Origin: Chelatococcus sp. HY11
GTDB taxonomy: Bacteria; Pseudomonadota; Alphaproteobacteria; Rhizobiales; Beijerinckiaceae
DNA length: 64,000 nt
Assembly: GCF_018398335.1 (NCBI RefSeq)
Contig: NZ_JAHBRX010000001.1
Location: 124,001-188,000, forward strand
Direction: 5' to 3'
Positions 48,483-56,749 of the stretch are shown one piece after another. Within the stretch, counting starts at the first letter, position 1. The number at the start of each line of letters is the position of its first letter. The notes under the pieces were generated by a model that worked only from the letters and a program-made list of their open reading frames with translations, did no database searches and had not been told where the DNA came from. The position numbers were made by a program, and so were the translations under genes.

Positions 48483-48803
48483 TCAGCCTCGCCGCTTTGG
48501 TTTTGCCGTTCCCTTCTTCCACTGCGCCCAGGCGCGCCCCCGGCCACGTTCGCGAGGGTCGCAAATCTCGCCCTCGAACCTGTGCGCGAACACAAGAGCA
48601 TGGGCCTCATCTGCGAAACAGAAGACATTGTACCATTCGCCTTGATAGCAGACGGAATGGCCGCGCGGTGGGCAATTTTTGCCTTCGCGGAAGGCTTCAA
48701 TCTCATTGTAGCGACGACGCGTCACGAGATGATGCAGGGCCACCTGATGAGGCCATTGCCGGTCGATCGTGCTCGCTGACAGTTCACCCTTCCGCCTAGT
48801 CAT
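48483..48803 (-). CDS. Hypothetical protein linked to SRAP
   Basis: 106 residues with '[31 protein letters not shown]' and '[26 protein letters not shown]' and a basic end '[11 protein letters not shown]'. The pattern '[14 protein letters not shown]' reads as a helix after a beta hairpin. It ends just before the SRAP start and starts inside the next gene, so all three are one leftward transcript. Function unknown; may assist SRAP. Confidence 0.6.
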   Translation of the reverse strand: MTRRKGELSASTIDRQWPHQVALHHLVTRRRYNEIEAFREGKNCPPRGHSVCYQGEWYNVFCFADEAHALVFAHRFEGEICDPRERGRGRAWAQWKKGTAKPKRRG

Positions 48804-49095
48804 CCTCGCCCTCGTCGCGGGTCATCCGGGCCATAGCGGGAATGCGGAAAAACTGCCGCGTTCGGCGCAGATGCCAGACCCACGGCTTGGACTCGGCGCT
48901 GACGCTCATCCCGCCGCGGCGCAGGCACTTCTGGCAGCGAAAGCGGCTCGTTAGCTCCTTGATATCGAGACTGTCAGGGCCGGGCACTCTGGTCGGGTCG
49001 ACACTAGCGCAGTGGCTGCACAGGGGGCAGCTGACGGAAAGGGGGACGCTCGCCTTTCGTAGCTCGCCAAGTCTCACGGGCGGGAGGTCGACCAT
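48796..49095 (-). CDS. Zinc-ribbon-like hypothetical protein
   Basis: 99 residues if started at the ATG at 49095 ('MVDLPPVRLGELR'); a frame from 49179 would add a proline/glycine leader with no support. 'CPLCSHCASVD' and 'FRCQKCLRRG' make a zinc ribbon. First gene of the SRAP transcript. It is the last phage gene before the attachment site, a usual spot for accessory genes. Confidence 0.55.
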   Translation of the reverse strand: MVDLPPVRLGELRKASVPLSVSCPLCSHCASVDPTRVPGPDSLDIKELTSRFRCQKCLRRGGMSVSAESKPWVWHLRRTRQFFRIPAMARMTRDEGEDD

Positions 49096-49328
49096 TTCTA
49101 CACCGGGTTTCGCGGCCCCATGGCCGCCTCTCGGCGCAGTCTCATGGAGCCAGGGCGCTCGGTCTGTGCGGAGAGTCACATTGCGAACAAAACGAGAACA
49201 CTCACCACTGCGCGTTCAGCAATCAATCTCCAATGGATCTCCAACGAAACACCGTGAACAAAGCCGAACATTGGCGAACAGACGATCACGTAAGTATATG
49301 ATTTTAAACGCGAAAAACCCGCACCGTC

Positions 49329-49377
49329 ACCGCTCATAACGGTCTGGTTGCAGGTTCGAGTCCTGCCGGGCCCACCA
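49329..49377 (+). other. Right attachment site: 3' half of a CAT-anticodon tRNA
   Basis: ACCG-CTCATAA-CGGT is a perfect anticodon arm with anticodon CAT, followed by CTGGTTGCAGG, the TTCGAGT T-loop, CCTGCCGGGCCC and an encoded ACCA. No 5' half stands before it. The pattern fits an elongator tRNA-Met or tRNA-Ile2(CAT). Phages commonly integrate at tRNA 3' ends and leave such a remnant; the intact gene should be at the left end. Confidence 0.85.
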
Positions 49378-49670
49378 ATGATTTCAATGACTTAACGTAT
49401 TATTTGCGGTGTTCTTGAAGGTTCGTTGAACCTAGGGCAGGTTCGCGCCGGGTTCAGCCCGCCACTTTTATCTGTAGCGCGCAACATCAAATGTCAGCGC
49501 GCGAAGCGGCGCAAAATCGACAGCTGTGGTGGCTCCGCGGTCTCACGGCCATCGCGCGTGGAGTGAGATCGTTCGCTCTATTTCACTCTCCCGTGTAAGC
49601 CAACCAGAACGATCGGCATTTTGGCGTCAGGCGCTGTATCATCCGGCTTAGAGATCCATTGGAGGATGCC

Positions 49671-50606
49671 ATGAGCTGGAATCCCGCGCTCGTGCCTGGC
49701 TGCCCGGACGCCATTGGCGTCGATGCCATCGAGACACTGATCATCCCGCGCGCCCGCGATCTCGGGGGTTTCGAGGTACGCCGGGCGATGTAGATGCCCC
49801 TGTCCTCGTGCTCGTCCGGCATCGGGAAACGCGCGCCGGGCTCCAACGCCACATCCGCGTAGAACGTCTCGGAGAACAGCGTCGCGGGGGCCTTTTCGCC
49901 ATAGGCCGTCCCGAGGATCAGCCTGAGCGCGACGCCATCGCTTTCGAGCGTTGGCAGGGCATCCTTGCCGTGGTGCTCGAACATGGGGAGCATGGCCTCA
50001 TGCGTGTCGGGCAACGCCACCCACGTCTGGATCCCGAAAAGGCTGTGCGGCCCGCTTCGGCCCTCGGCTGATGTACGCTCCGAATGCGTGACGCCCCTGC
50101 CCGCGACCATCCAGTTCAGCGCGCCTGGATGGATGATCTGATCGGTGCCGAGACTGTCACGATGGTGGAAATCTCCGCGATAGAGATAGGTCACCGTGCC
50201 AAGCCCGATATGGGGATGCGGGCGCACATCAATGCCTTGCCCCGTGAGGAACTCAGCCGGCCCAGCCTGATCGAAGAAGATGAACGGCCCGACCATCTGC
50301 CGCTTCGGCGCGGGCAACGTCCAGGGGGCGATCTCCATAGCCGGACAGATGTTCGAGGCCGGGCGGATGATGGTGTTTCGCCCCGGGGATCCGATTACCG
50401 TGGCAGCGGGCGAGATGGGCGCGCGGCTCATGATCCTGGGCGGCGCGACACTGAATGGCCCGCGCTATATCTGGTGGAACTTTGTCGCGTCCTCGCGGGA
50501 GAAAATCGAGGAGGCCAAGGCCCAGTGGCGCGCCGAAAACTGGGGCCAGGGCTTGTTCGACCTTCCGACGGGCGATCGTGCCGAGCATATTCCCTTGCCG
50601 GGCTGA
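49671..50606 (+). pseudogene. Pirin gene broken by an internal inversion
   Basis: Plus-strand 49671-49787 encodes a typical pirin start ('MSWNPALVPGCPDAIGVDAI', ending 'FEVRRA'). The middle ('LPAPKRQMVGPFIFFDQ' to 'HEDRGIY') is on the minus strand at 50317-49788, and the end ('VQGAISIAGQMFEAGRMMVF' to 'IPLPG') is on the plus strand from 50318. Inverting 49788-50317 gives one frame of 936 bases, 311 residues, with the pirin His/Glu metal site intact. In present form it is cut at 'RRAM-stop'. A GGAGG box sits before the ATG. Confidence 0.93.
49788..50317 (-). other. 530-bp inverted segment within the pirin gene
   Basis: Both joints are exact to the base: left GGGCG|ATGTAG, right GGGCAA|CGTCC. 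The restored left joint reads GGGCG|TTGCCC and the right TACAT|CGTCC, both in frame. No long inverted repeat flanks the segment; only a 10-base match with three mismatches is seen. No base is lost or gained. Confidence 0.9.
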
Positions 50607-51282
50607 TGCTCAGGATCTCCGCGCCAGGGTGTTGTGGCGCGGATGAGCATAGGGATGATTCCGTTTCGATCAACGAAATTCGCTAATCCGGGCTTTTGAT
50701 GACGCTGAGAAATCCGCAATGCGCGGTGACGCGCGGATCGGATCAGCGGTATTGTTTCAAATAGAACTGATGCCGTCCGACACATGGTATTTGCCTGAGC
50801 GCCAAGCCAGACGGATAGCACAGGCCCGAAGATAGAATACGTGTTTAAGTATTTGAATTTATTTAAAAAACTAGTACGGCAAAAATTGTCCAATGGATCC
50901 AATAATATTTGTGATTCTCAGGATTGATGCGCGTGGATGGCGCCTGTGTTGCTGGGGATAAGCAATACCACTGTGACGATTTTGTCTATTCTCCACAGCG
51001 ATATACCAAAAGTACATCGCTGATATTGATTTGTCTTGCCGGCGCGACCTAAAGCGCCCGGGTGCCATCTATCAACAAAGGCCATGCCACTGCGTGGTTC
51101 TTTATTTGTATAAATCAAAATTATGCTTATCAATAGTAATTGATCGTCGATCGTCCTGACTTTGAAATTCTGGAGATCGGCATCATGCACGATCTGTGGT
51201 TTATTACAGAAAATTAATGATCATTCAGAACTTGTTCATTGATCGAATGCTAAAAGTTTTCTCCTTGATTAAGGAGTGCGTC
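50607..51282. other. AT-rich gap without a convincing gene
   Basis: 676 bases with sharply lower GC after about 50800. One minus-strand frame (50918-51190) has no start signal and no recognisable family. An AAGGAGTG box before 51283 belongs to the next gene. No transfer or IS ends seen. Confidence 0.6.
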
Positions 51283-51654
51283 ATGAAACGACTTTTCGCT
51301 GCTGCCGTCGCGATATGCTTCGTCTCGACCAGTGCTTTTGCGCAGGCCCCTGGTTACCAACGCGGGCCTGACCATGGCGGCAAGCCGGCTTATGGTGCGC
51401 CGCGCCACCACGCTCAACAGCCGCGCGCCCACCGCCCGCATTCGCCTCAGCCTCACGTCCAACGGCACCAGCCGCCACGCTGGAAAAAAGGAAACCGTCT
51501 TCCGCCGGCTTACCGCGGGCATGTCGTGCGTGACTATGGCCGCTATCACCTACGTCCTCCGCCGCGCGGCTACAACTGGGTCCGGGTCGACAACAATTAT
51601 CTGCTGATCGCCACCGCAACCGGCCTGATCTCGTCGATCATCGCGGGGCGGTAG
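51283..51654 (+). CDS. RcnB-family periplasmic protein
   Basis: 123 residues. Signal peptide 'MKRLFAAAVAICFVSTSAFA', then a His/Pro/Gln/Arg-rich middle, then 'WKKGNRLPPAYRGHVVRDYGRYHLRPPPRGYNWVRVDNNYLLI', the RcnB domain linked to nickel/cobalt homeostasis in E. coli. The ending 'LIATATGLISSII' is the usual hydrophobic turn. AAGGAG box 8 bases upstream. Confidence 0.82.
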   Translation: MKRLFAAAVAICFVSTSAFAQAPGYQRGPDHGGKPAYGAPRHHAQQPRAHRPHSPQPHVQRHQPPRWKKGNRLPPAYRGHVVRDYGRYHLRPPPRGYNWVRVDNNYLLIATATGLISSIIAGR

Positions 51655-51763
51655 GTCGCCGCTGATACCTATGTGGTCGCGTGAAGGGCTGACAAAGTCG
51701 CCTGCCGGCGAGTTCCCTATTCCGCGCGGGACGAGATCCCGGCACTCATCAAGCTTGGCGCAA

Positions 51764-51789
51764 GAAAAAGCCCCGGCTGTGCCGGGGCT
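51764..51789 (-). terminator. Terminator of the small lipoprotein gene
   Basis: Read on the minus strand: AGCCCCGGC-ACA-GCCGGGGCT followed by TTTTTC. It lies 48 bases after the lipoprotein stop. Good intrinsic terminator. Confidence 0.8.
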
Positions 51790-51837
51790 CCGTGGTGTGC
51801 GTAGCGATAGACAGTGTCCCGTGACGGGCTGCCGGGC

Positions 51838-52140
51838 CTACCAGCAGCCCCAACGGTTGCAGCGACGGTAGTAGGGATAGTAGCGGGGCGTGGAGGCGGC
51901 GCCAATCACGGCGCCGCCGATGACACCAGCAGCCGCACCCAGCGCGACTGCGTTGGCAGCGTCTTGGGACTGCTGCCGATTGCGGCTGTAGTTGACATTG
52001 GCGCAGCGCTCGAAGGCACGCGTACCTGGACGCAGGCCGGCCTCTTCGCAGGTGAATTCCGCGTCCACCATCGAGTCCTGGGCCGATTGGCAGCCCGCCA
52101 CGGCAAGGGCCAGAAAGGCCGCAGTCAGTGCAATCCGCAT
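51838..52140 (-). CDS. Small glycine-zipper lipoprotein
   Basis: 100 residues from the ATG at 52140: signal 'MRIALTAAFLALAVAGC' with lipobox 'VAGC', then 'FTCEEAGLRPGTRAFERCAN' (two further Cys), then 'VALGAAAGVIGGAVIGA', a glycine-zipper stretch, and an aromatic tail 'RYYPYYRRCNRWGCW'. Typical of small outer-membrane lipoproteins in Rhizobiales; no known function. A longer frame adds 10 codons upstream. Confidence 0.75.
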   Translation of the reverse strand: MRIALTAAFLALAVAGCQSAQDSMVDAEFTCEEAGLRPGTRAFERCANVNYSRNRQQSQDAANAVALGAAAGVIGGAVIGAASTPRYYPYYRRCNRWGCW

Positions 52141-52256
52141 TGCTACCCCGTAAGTTATTAAAGGATACATCCTTAATTATGGGTTAAGAACGGGGGGTCA
52201 ACCAAAAATAGCCTCAAATTCGGCCTGTTGTGGTTGATGGTTAATGCCTGTTGCTT

Positions 52257-53207
52257 TCAGACCGCGTACCGTCGGCGTTCTCGACTTGCCGTGTAGAGCC
52301 CACTGAGCATGATGACGACAGCGCCGAGGATCGCCCATTGGTCGGGCATCTGATGGAAGACAAAATAGCCGATAAGCCCGGACCAGAGGAGTTGCGTGTA
52401 GGCGATGGGCGCGAGCGTCGAGACGCGCGCGGCATGGAAGGCGGCGATCACCAGGAATTGCGCGCATACGGTGGAGACACCGATAACGCCCACCCAGAGA
52501 AGTTCAATCAGTGACGGCTGCACCCAGCCAAAGGGCAGGAGCAGCGTCGTCAGCGCGAAGCCCAGGCAAGAGGCGTAGATCAACGCGGTGAGCGCGCCGT
52601 CGCGGCCACTGGTCATGCGCGTCGCGATGAGGGCAATTGCCCAGCAGGTCGCGCTGCTGAGCGGAAGGAGCGCCGCCAAGCCGAGATGGCCGGATCCCGG
52701 CCGGACGACGATGACGACGCCAATGAAGCCGACGATGATCGCCGCCCAGCGGCGCCAGCCGACCTTTTCTCCAAGGATTGGAATGGCAAGCGCCGTGACG
52801 AGCAACGGCGAGACGAAGGAAATCGACGTCGCCTCGGCGATTGGCAGGAAGCTCATGGCCGTCACGAAGAGCACCGTTGAACCGGCGATGCCTATCCCAC
52901 GGACCAACTGGATATGGGGGCAGCGGGAACGAAAGGCTGACCAGTCACGGCGTAGCGCCGCTATCAGCAGCACGATCGCGGCGAAGACGCCAAAGCGCAT
53001 CCATGAGATCTGGAAGGGCGGCAGGGTCTCCGTGAGATATTTCGATGTTCCGTCGCCGATAGAGAACAATATCAGGGCAAGCGAGAACATGAGGATGCCG
53101 CGAAGGGACGTGTCCTTCACGGGGGCTGACAAGTGGGGAGACGCGGTATCTGTCCGAGGTGACGCTTCGGGGAGGGGCTTCTCGGTAGGCGCTGAAAGCG
53201 TCGACAC
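52257..53207 (-). CDS. DMT-superfamily (EamA) exporter
   Basis: 316 residues with a hydrophilic 35-residue head and ten transmembrane segments in two EamA repeats ('SIGDGTSKYLTETLPPFQISWMRFG', 'LPIAEATSISFVSPLLVTALAIPILGEKVGWRRW'). The second repeat ends 'MPDQWAILGAVVIMLSGLYTASRERRR'. Substrates for this subgroup are metabolites or amino acids; not predictable. One of two DMT genes in the window, about 35 percent alike by eye in the core motif. Confidence 0.88.
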   Translation of the reverse strand: MSTLSAPTEKPLPEASPRTDTASPHLSAPVKDTSLRGILMFSLALILFSIGDGTSKYLTETLPPFQISWMRFGVFAAIVLLIAALRRDWSAFRSRCPHIQLVRGIGIAGSTVLFVTAMSFLPIAEATSISFVSPLLVTALAIPILGEKVGWRRWAAIIVGFIGVVIVVRPGSGHLGLAALLPLSSATCWAIALIATRMTSGRDGALTALIYASCLGFALTTLLLPFGWVQPSLIELLWVGVIGVSTVCAQFLVIAAFHAARVSTLAPIAYTQLLWSGLIGYFVFHQMPDQWAILGAVVIMLSGLYTASRERRRYAV

Positions 53208-53492
53208 TTCGAACGTCTCTTATCTGTTGCTTGATACCTCAATAGCATGCGCCCAGACGGATGCCAGAGGGGCTGGCGCATCGCACGGTTGCCTCACCCG
53301 CAGGTCTCGGGCGCCCAGGCTCTGGACGGGCTCCGCCGCTCCATCGGCGGAAAAAGCAAGGCTTATCAAGCAGAAAAGACTTGAGAATCCACCAAAAGAC
53401 TATTCGTGGGATTTCATGCACAAAACACTTGTGCAAACGCGAGACTCACGTCCTACTATCACTGTCGTCAACTATTGAAAGGAGGTGATCTG

Positions 53493-53576
53493 GTGTCTCA
53501 TTGTCATTTGTCGAGGCCTAGTTTCTCCTTGATGATGCGGGCTTATTCGACAAAGGGGCAAACCCAAGGGCGCTGA
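53493..53576 (+). CDS. 27-codon ORF with an extreme Shine-Dalgarno sequence
   Basis: GTG start, then 'SHCHLSRPSFSLMMRAYSTK' and stop at 53574. AAAGGAGGTGATC (53478-53490) directly before it is complementary to 13 bases of the 16S rRNA 3' end, far beyond ordinary ribosome binding sites here. A strong hairpin follows 10 bases after the stop. Together this looks like a small expressed peptide or a leader peptide; the peptide itself is not recognised. Confidence 0.5.
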   Translation: MSHCHLSRPSFSLMMRAYSTKGQTQGR

Positions 53577-53586
53577 TATGGCGCAA

Positions 53587-53617
53587 GGCGCGGGGAGGCG
53601 ATCTCGCCCCCCGCGCC
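53587..53617 (+). terminator. Hairpin terminator after the 27-codon ORF
   Basis: GGCGCGGGG pairs with CCCCGCGCC, with an inner GGCGA/TCGCC, followed by AACCTGTTTTA. The T-run is short and delayed, so its strength is uncertain. Confidence 0.65.
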
Positions 53618-54198
53618 AACCTGTTTTAGAGCGCGCCTTCCACGGAAAAGCTAACCAGAGTGAGGGTTGGGCTATCGTGGGAGGGGTTAGCCGTTTGCTG
53701 GACATGGTCTGCGTCCAGCAGGGTGATCTGGATGTCACCTACGCGGTCAGCGGTCCTTCCTCGAGAAGCTGGACCTGAAAAACGGTCGCTTGTGCCTCCT
53801 CCACCGTCAGGAGGCTCTGCCTCGCGATGTGCGGCGGAAATCGTTGAGTCTCGGGACCAACGGCGCTGCTGCTTCGGTCTTTTCATCATCTGCTTCCGGT
53901 GGCGGTGCGGGTTGTTCGGCCGCCCTGACAGGAACCTCAGCGACTTCCCGGACCGCAGGCTCGATGCGCGCCATGACAGGAGCCGGAATTTCGGAAACCG
54001 ACGTTTACCGCGCGATAGTTTTCAGGGGAGGAGAGGGCCTGTCACCGTGACATCCTCTTAGCGACCTGTCACCTTGTTGATCAAGCCGCCTCTTTCATGT
54101 GTTCGTGTTGGCGTCGGTGAGTGAAGTCCGCAACCGACCGATGGCGGAGCGCTTGCGGGGGTTGACGTCACCCCGCGCGTGGTTGCTTATCCCGGACT
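53618..54198. other. Gap without a convincing gene
   Basis: Several 80-130 codon frames exist on both strands, but none has a ribosome binding site with a fitting start and none looks like a known protein. Coding pressure is not consistent along any one frame. It may hold a decayed gene. Confidence 0.5.
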
Positions 54199-54666
54199 AT
54201 GGATGCTCCTTCCCCTATCATCGTCTATGTCGACGCGGACGCGTGTCCGGTCAAGGACGAAGTGTACAAGGTCGCGCAGCGACGCGGCGTCGGTGTGGTC
54301 GTCGTTGCAAACAGCTTCATTGCCGTCCCCCGGGAGCCCTGGATCGAAAGGGTGATTGTCGGGGCGGGGCTCGATGTCGCTGACGACTGGATCGCGGAAC
54401 GCGCCGGGCCGCGGAGCGTCGTGGTGACGGCCGATGTGCCGCTGGCCAGCCGCTGCGTGAAGTCCGGGGCGGCGGTGATCACGCCCACGGGACGCGCCTT
54501 CACGGAGGCGTCCATCGGCATGGCGCTGGCCACGCGTGATCTCATGACCGATCTCAGGGCGGCGGGCGCCGTTACCAGCGGGCCGAGGCCATTCTCGGCG
54601 CGAGATCGCTCCAGTTTTCTCTCCGCGCTCGATCTGGCGATCGTCAGGCTGCAACGGCCACGGTAA
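54199..54666 (+). CDS. YaiI/YqxD family (DUF188) protein
   Basis: 155 residues. '[21 protein letters not shown]', '[11 protein letters not shown]', '[29 protein letters not shown]' and '[16 protein letters not shown]' are the full DUF188 pattern, a PIN-like nuclease fold with conserved Asp residues (Asp9, Asp11, Asp53 region). Biochemical role is not settled. Start is the ATG at 54199. Confidence 0.92.
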   Translation: MDAPSPIIVYVDADACPVKDEVYKVAQRRGVGVVVVANSFIAVPREPWIERVIVGAGLDVADDWIAERAGPRSVVVTADVPLASRCVKSGAAVITPTGRAFTEASIGMALATRDLMTDLRAAGAVTSGPRPFSARDRSSFLSALDLAIVRLQRPR

Positions 54667-54822
54667 CTCTTCACGATGGGTTTCTAGGGGACAGCGTCTC
54701 CGCGCCAGCTCCCCACGGTTGCCTTGGGGCGAGCGCCGGGCAACCATGGCTTGCGTATATATTGCGGGGCTTATCGGCGGTCGTCAGGCGAGCCTAGCGG
54801 TGTTTTCGGGGATGATGTCTCT

Positions 54823-55806
54823 ATGCGAATTCTCATTCTAGGCGCGGCCGGCATGGTGGGGCGCAAATTGACCGCACGGCTGGTGGCTGACGGGCATCTC
54901 GGCAACAAGCCCATCGACAGCCTCACACTCGTGGATGTCGTGGAGCCCGAAATTCCCGTCGGCTTTTCCGGCGAAAGCGTTGTCAAGGCTATCGACGTCG
55001 CGGTCCCGGGCGAGGCCGAGGCGCTGATCGCGCTGAGGCCAGATGTCGTCTTCCACCTCGCCGCGATCGTTTCGGGGGAGGCGGAGCTTGATTTCGATAA
55101 GGGATACCGCACCAACCTCGACGGAACGCGCGCCCTGTTCGACGCCCTCCGCCTGGAAACCCGCGACGGGTCCTACTTCCCGCGCGTGGTCTTCACCTCG
55201 TCGATCGCGGTGTTCGGCGCGCCATTCCCGGATGTCATTCCCGACGACTTCCTGACCGCGCCGTTGACGAGCTATGGCGCCCAGAAGGCCATCGGGGAAC
55301 TCCTGCTCGCCGACTACTCCAGGCGCGGCTTTTTCGACGGCATAGGCATCCGCCTGCCGACCATCTGCATTCGCCCTGGCAAGCCGAACAAGGCGGCGTC
55401 GGGCTTTTTCTCCAATATCCTGCGTGAGCCGCTGGCCGGCCAGGAGGCGGTGCTTCCGGTCTCGGAGGATGTTGTCCACTGGCACGCGAGCCCTCGCTCG
55501 GCCGTCGGCTTCCTCATCCACGCCGCCACCATGGATCTCGCCGCGCTCGGCTGGCGTCGCAACGTCACCATGCCGGGTCTTGCCGCATCCGTCGGCGAAC
55601 AGATCGAGGCGCTGCGCCGTATCGCCGGCGACAGGGCTGTCAGCTTGATCCGCCGAGAGCCCGATCCCCTGATCCGCAAGATGGTCGGCGGATGGCCGAC
55701 AGCCTTTGAAGCACGCCGTGCGGAGGCGCTCGGTTTCACGGCCGAGGCTTCGTTCGACGAGATCATCCGCATCCATATCGAGGATGAGCTGGGGGGACAC
55801 TTGTAA
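54823..55806 (+). CDS. NAD-dependent epimerase/dehydratase, D-erythronate dehydrogenase-like
   Basis: 327 residues from the ATG at 54823. Rossmann motif 'GAAGMVG' at residues 7-13, 'DVVFHLAAIVSGEAELDFDKGY' and the active-site pair Tyr151 and Lys155 in 'LTSYGAQKAIGELLL'. The set 'LPTICIRPGKPNKAASGFFSNILREPL' is typical of the DenD type (D-erythronate dehydrogenase), first step of D-erythronate breakdown. Neighbouring sugar-acid genes at 57909-59819 agree. No kinase or isomerase partners are in the window. Confidence 0.85.
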   Translation: MRILILGAAGMVGRKLTARLVADGHLGNKPIDSLTLVDVVEPEIPVGFSGESVVKAIDVAVPGEAEALIALRPDVVFHLAAIVSGEAELDFDKGYRTNLDGTRALFDALRLETRDGSYFPRVVFTSSIAVFGAPFPDVIPDDFLTAPLTSYGAQKAIGELLLADYSRRGFFDGIGIRLPTICIRPGKPNKAASGFFSNILREPLAGQEAVLPVSEDVVHWHASPRSAVGFLIHAATMDLAALGWRRNVTMPGLAASVGEQIEALRRIAGDRAVSLIRREPDPLIRKMVGGWPTAFEARRAEALGFTAEASFDEIIRIHIEDELGGHL

Positions 55807-56031
55807 GGGCCTGTCCCGGTGCCGCCATTGCCTGTCGCCCAAAAAAAAGCGGGCATCGTTGTGCGATTGCGGCAGGCGGAAGTTGGCGACACAATGCTCG
55901 GCGATGCTCGATATTGAAATATATCGTCAGTATATTTTTTTTAATTATAATGGATGCATACTCTGATAGTATTGCCGGATCAGATATCCATAATAGTATT
56001 TTTGCAATGAAAATTGAATCAGGGTGCTGCG

Positions 56032-56658
56032 ATGTTGAAAAGGCCGAGCCTTGGTCTCGACGTCGGCCATATTCGTTCGGTCGAATCGCAATTCATAGAC
56101 GATCACGTTCTCTATGTGCATGGCTCGAATAGCGAAAGCCTGAAGGGTGTCGCGAAATTTCGCGCCTTGCTGCCGATGGACCTCATCGAGAGAACGCCGT
56201 GGTTTCACGGGTCCGGCTTGGCTTCGGGGGAGCGTGGATACACGTTGGAAGGACTTTATGAGTCGGACGGTCCTTTTAGCGTCGTCGCGCGTATCGCATG
56301 GAGCAAGGTCGATAGCCGATGGGTTCACGATAAAATCCCAGTCCATCGCCAAGAAATACAACAGGTGTCCTCTGGGGTTAGTATAAGCTATTCACAAAAT
56401 TATCAAATTTCGATGATATACTCAAACTTCGGATCGAACGGCCATATTTATCCGATAATATATGGTATTTATTTGAAGGGCGATGATGTATTGCATCCTT
56501 ATGGATTGGATCATCCGATCAGCAAAGGTGCAATCACCATCGATTGCATCCGGGCAATCTATGTGCCCCCCGGACGGCGTGAACAGACAAGCGAATTCCT
56601 GCGGCGGAACCGCATGGAACGCCTCAGCCTCATCGTGAAGGAAGGGCGCATGTTCTAG
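56032..56658 (+). CDS. AT-rich hypothetical protein
   Basis: 208 residues from the ATG at 56032. It has no signal peptide and reads as a single alpha/beta protein: 'GLDVGHIRSVESQFIDDHVLYVHG', 'RYTLEGLY'-like beta strands and 'QNYQISMIYSNFGSNGHIYPIIYGIYLKGDD'. Codon use is more AT-rich than its neighbours, which suggests horizontal transfer. It ends near the DMT gene on the other strand. No family recognised. Confidence 0.6.
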   Translation: MLKRPSLGLDVGHIRSVESQFIDDHVLYVHGSNSESLKGVAKFRALLPMDLIERTPWFHGSGLASGERGYTLEGLYESDGPFSVVARIAWSKVDSRWVHDKIPVHRQEIQQVSSGVSISYSQNYQISMIYSNFGSNGHIYPIIYGIYLKGDDVLHPYGLDHPISKGAITIDCIRAIYVPPGRREQTSEFLRRNRMERLSLIVKEGRMF

Positions 56659-56749
56659 CGGAGGGCAATTCAGGTTATGCGCTCGAGGCTGGCCGCGCGG
56701 CGGCCGCCGGGCGAGGCTTTTGTCAACGTCCGACGCCGCGCCGCCTGCC

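Larger units (their letters stand above)
1..49377. mobile_element. Right-hand part of a P2-tailed, lambda-headed prophage
   Basis: Nearly every gene here is a phage type: recombination and replication genes, lambda-like packaging and head genes, a P2-order contractile tail, a lysis cassette, and cargo. The element ends at a 3' tRNA half at 49329-49377, after which genes are ordinary chromosomal ones. No integrase, repressor or second attachment site is visible, so the left end lies outside the window. Structural genes appear complete; the only clear lesion is a frameshift in a methyltransferase (4786-5501). Whether it is inducible cannot be told. Confidence 0.93.

Noticed and set aside
49583-50431. 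Minus-strand 282-codon frame read as a complete pirin gene
   Set aside because: Its first 38 and last ~70 codons are not pirin; the true ends are on the plus strand, so it is the inverted middle of a broken gene.
50918-51190. 90-codon minus-strand frame in AT-rich DNA
   Set aside because: No ribosome binding site, no family, and the segment is otherwise non-coding.
53477-53490. Match to the 16S rRNA 3' end
   Set aside because: The match stops after 14 bases and is in the complementary sense, so it is a Shine-Dalgarno-like sequence and not an rRNA fragment.
53660-54061. 133-codon plus-strand frame
   Set aside because: Overlapping frames on both strands are equally long and none has a start signal or a recognisable protein pattern.
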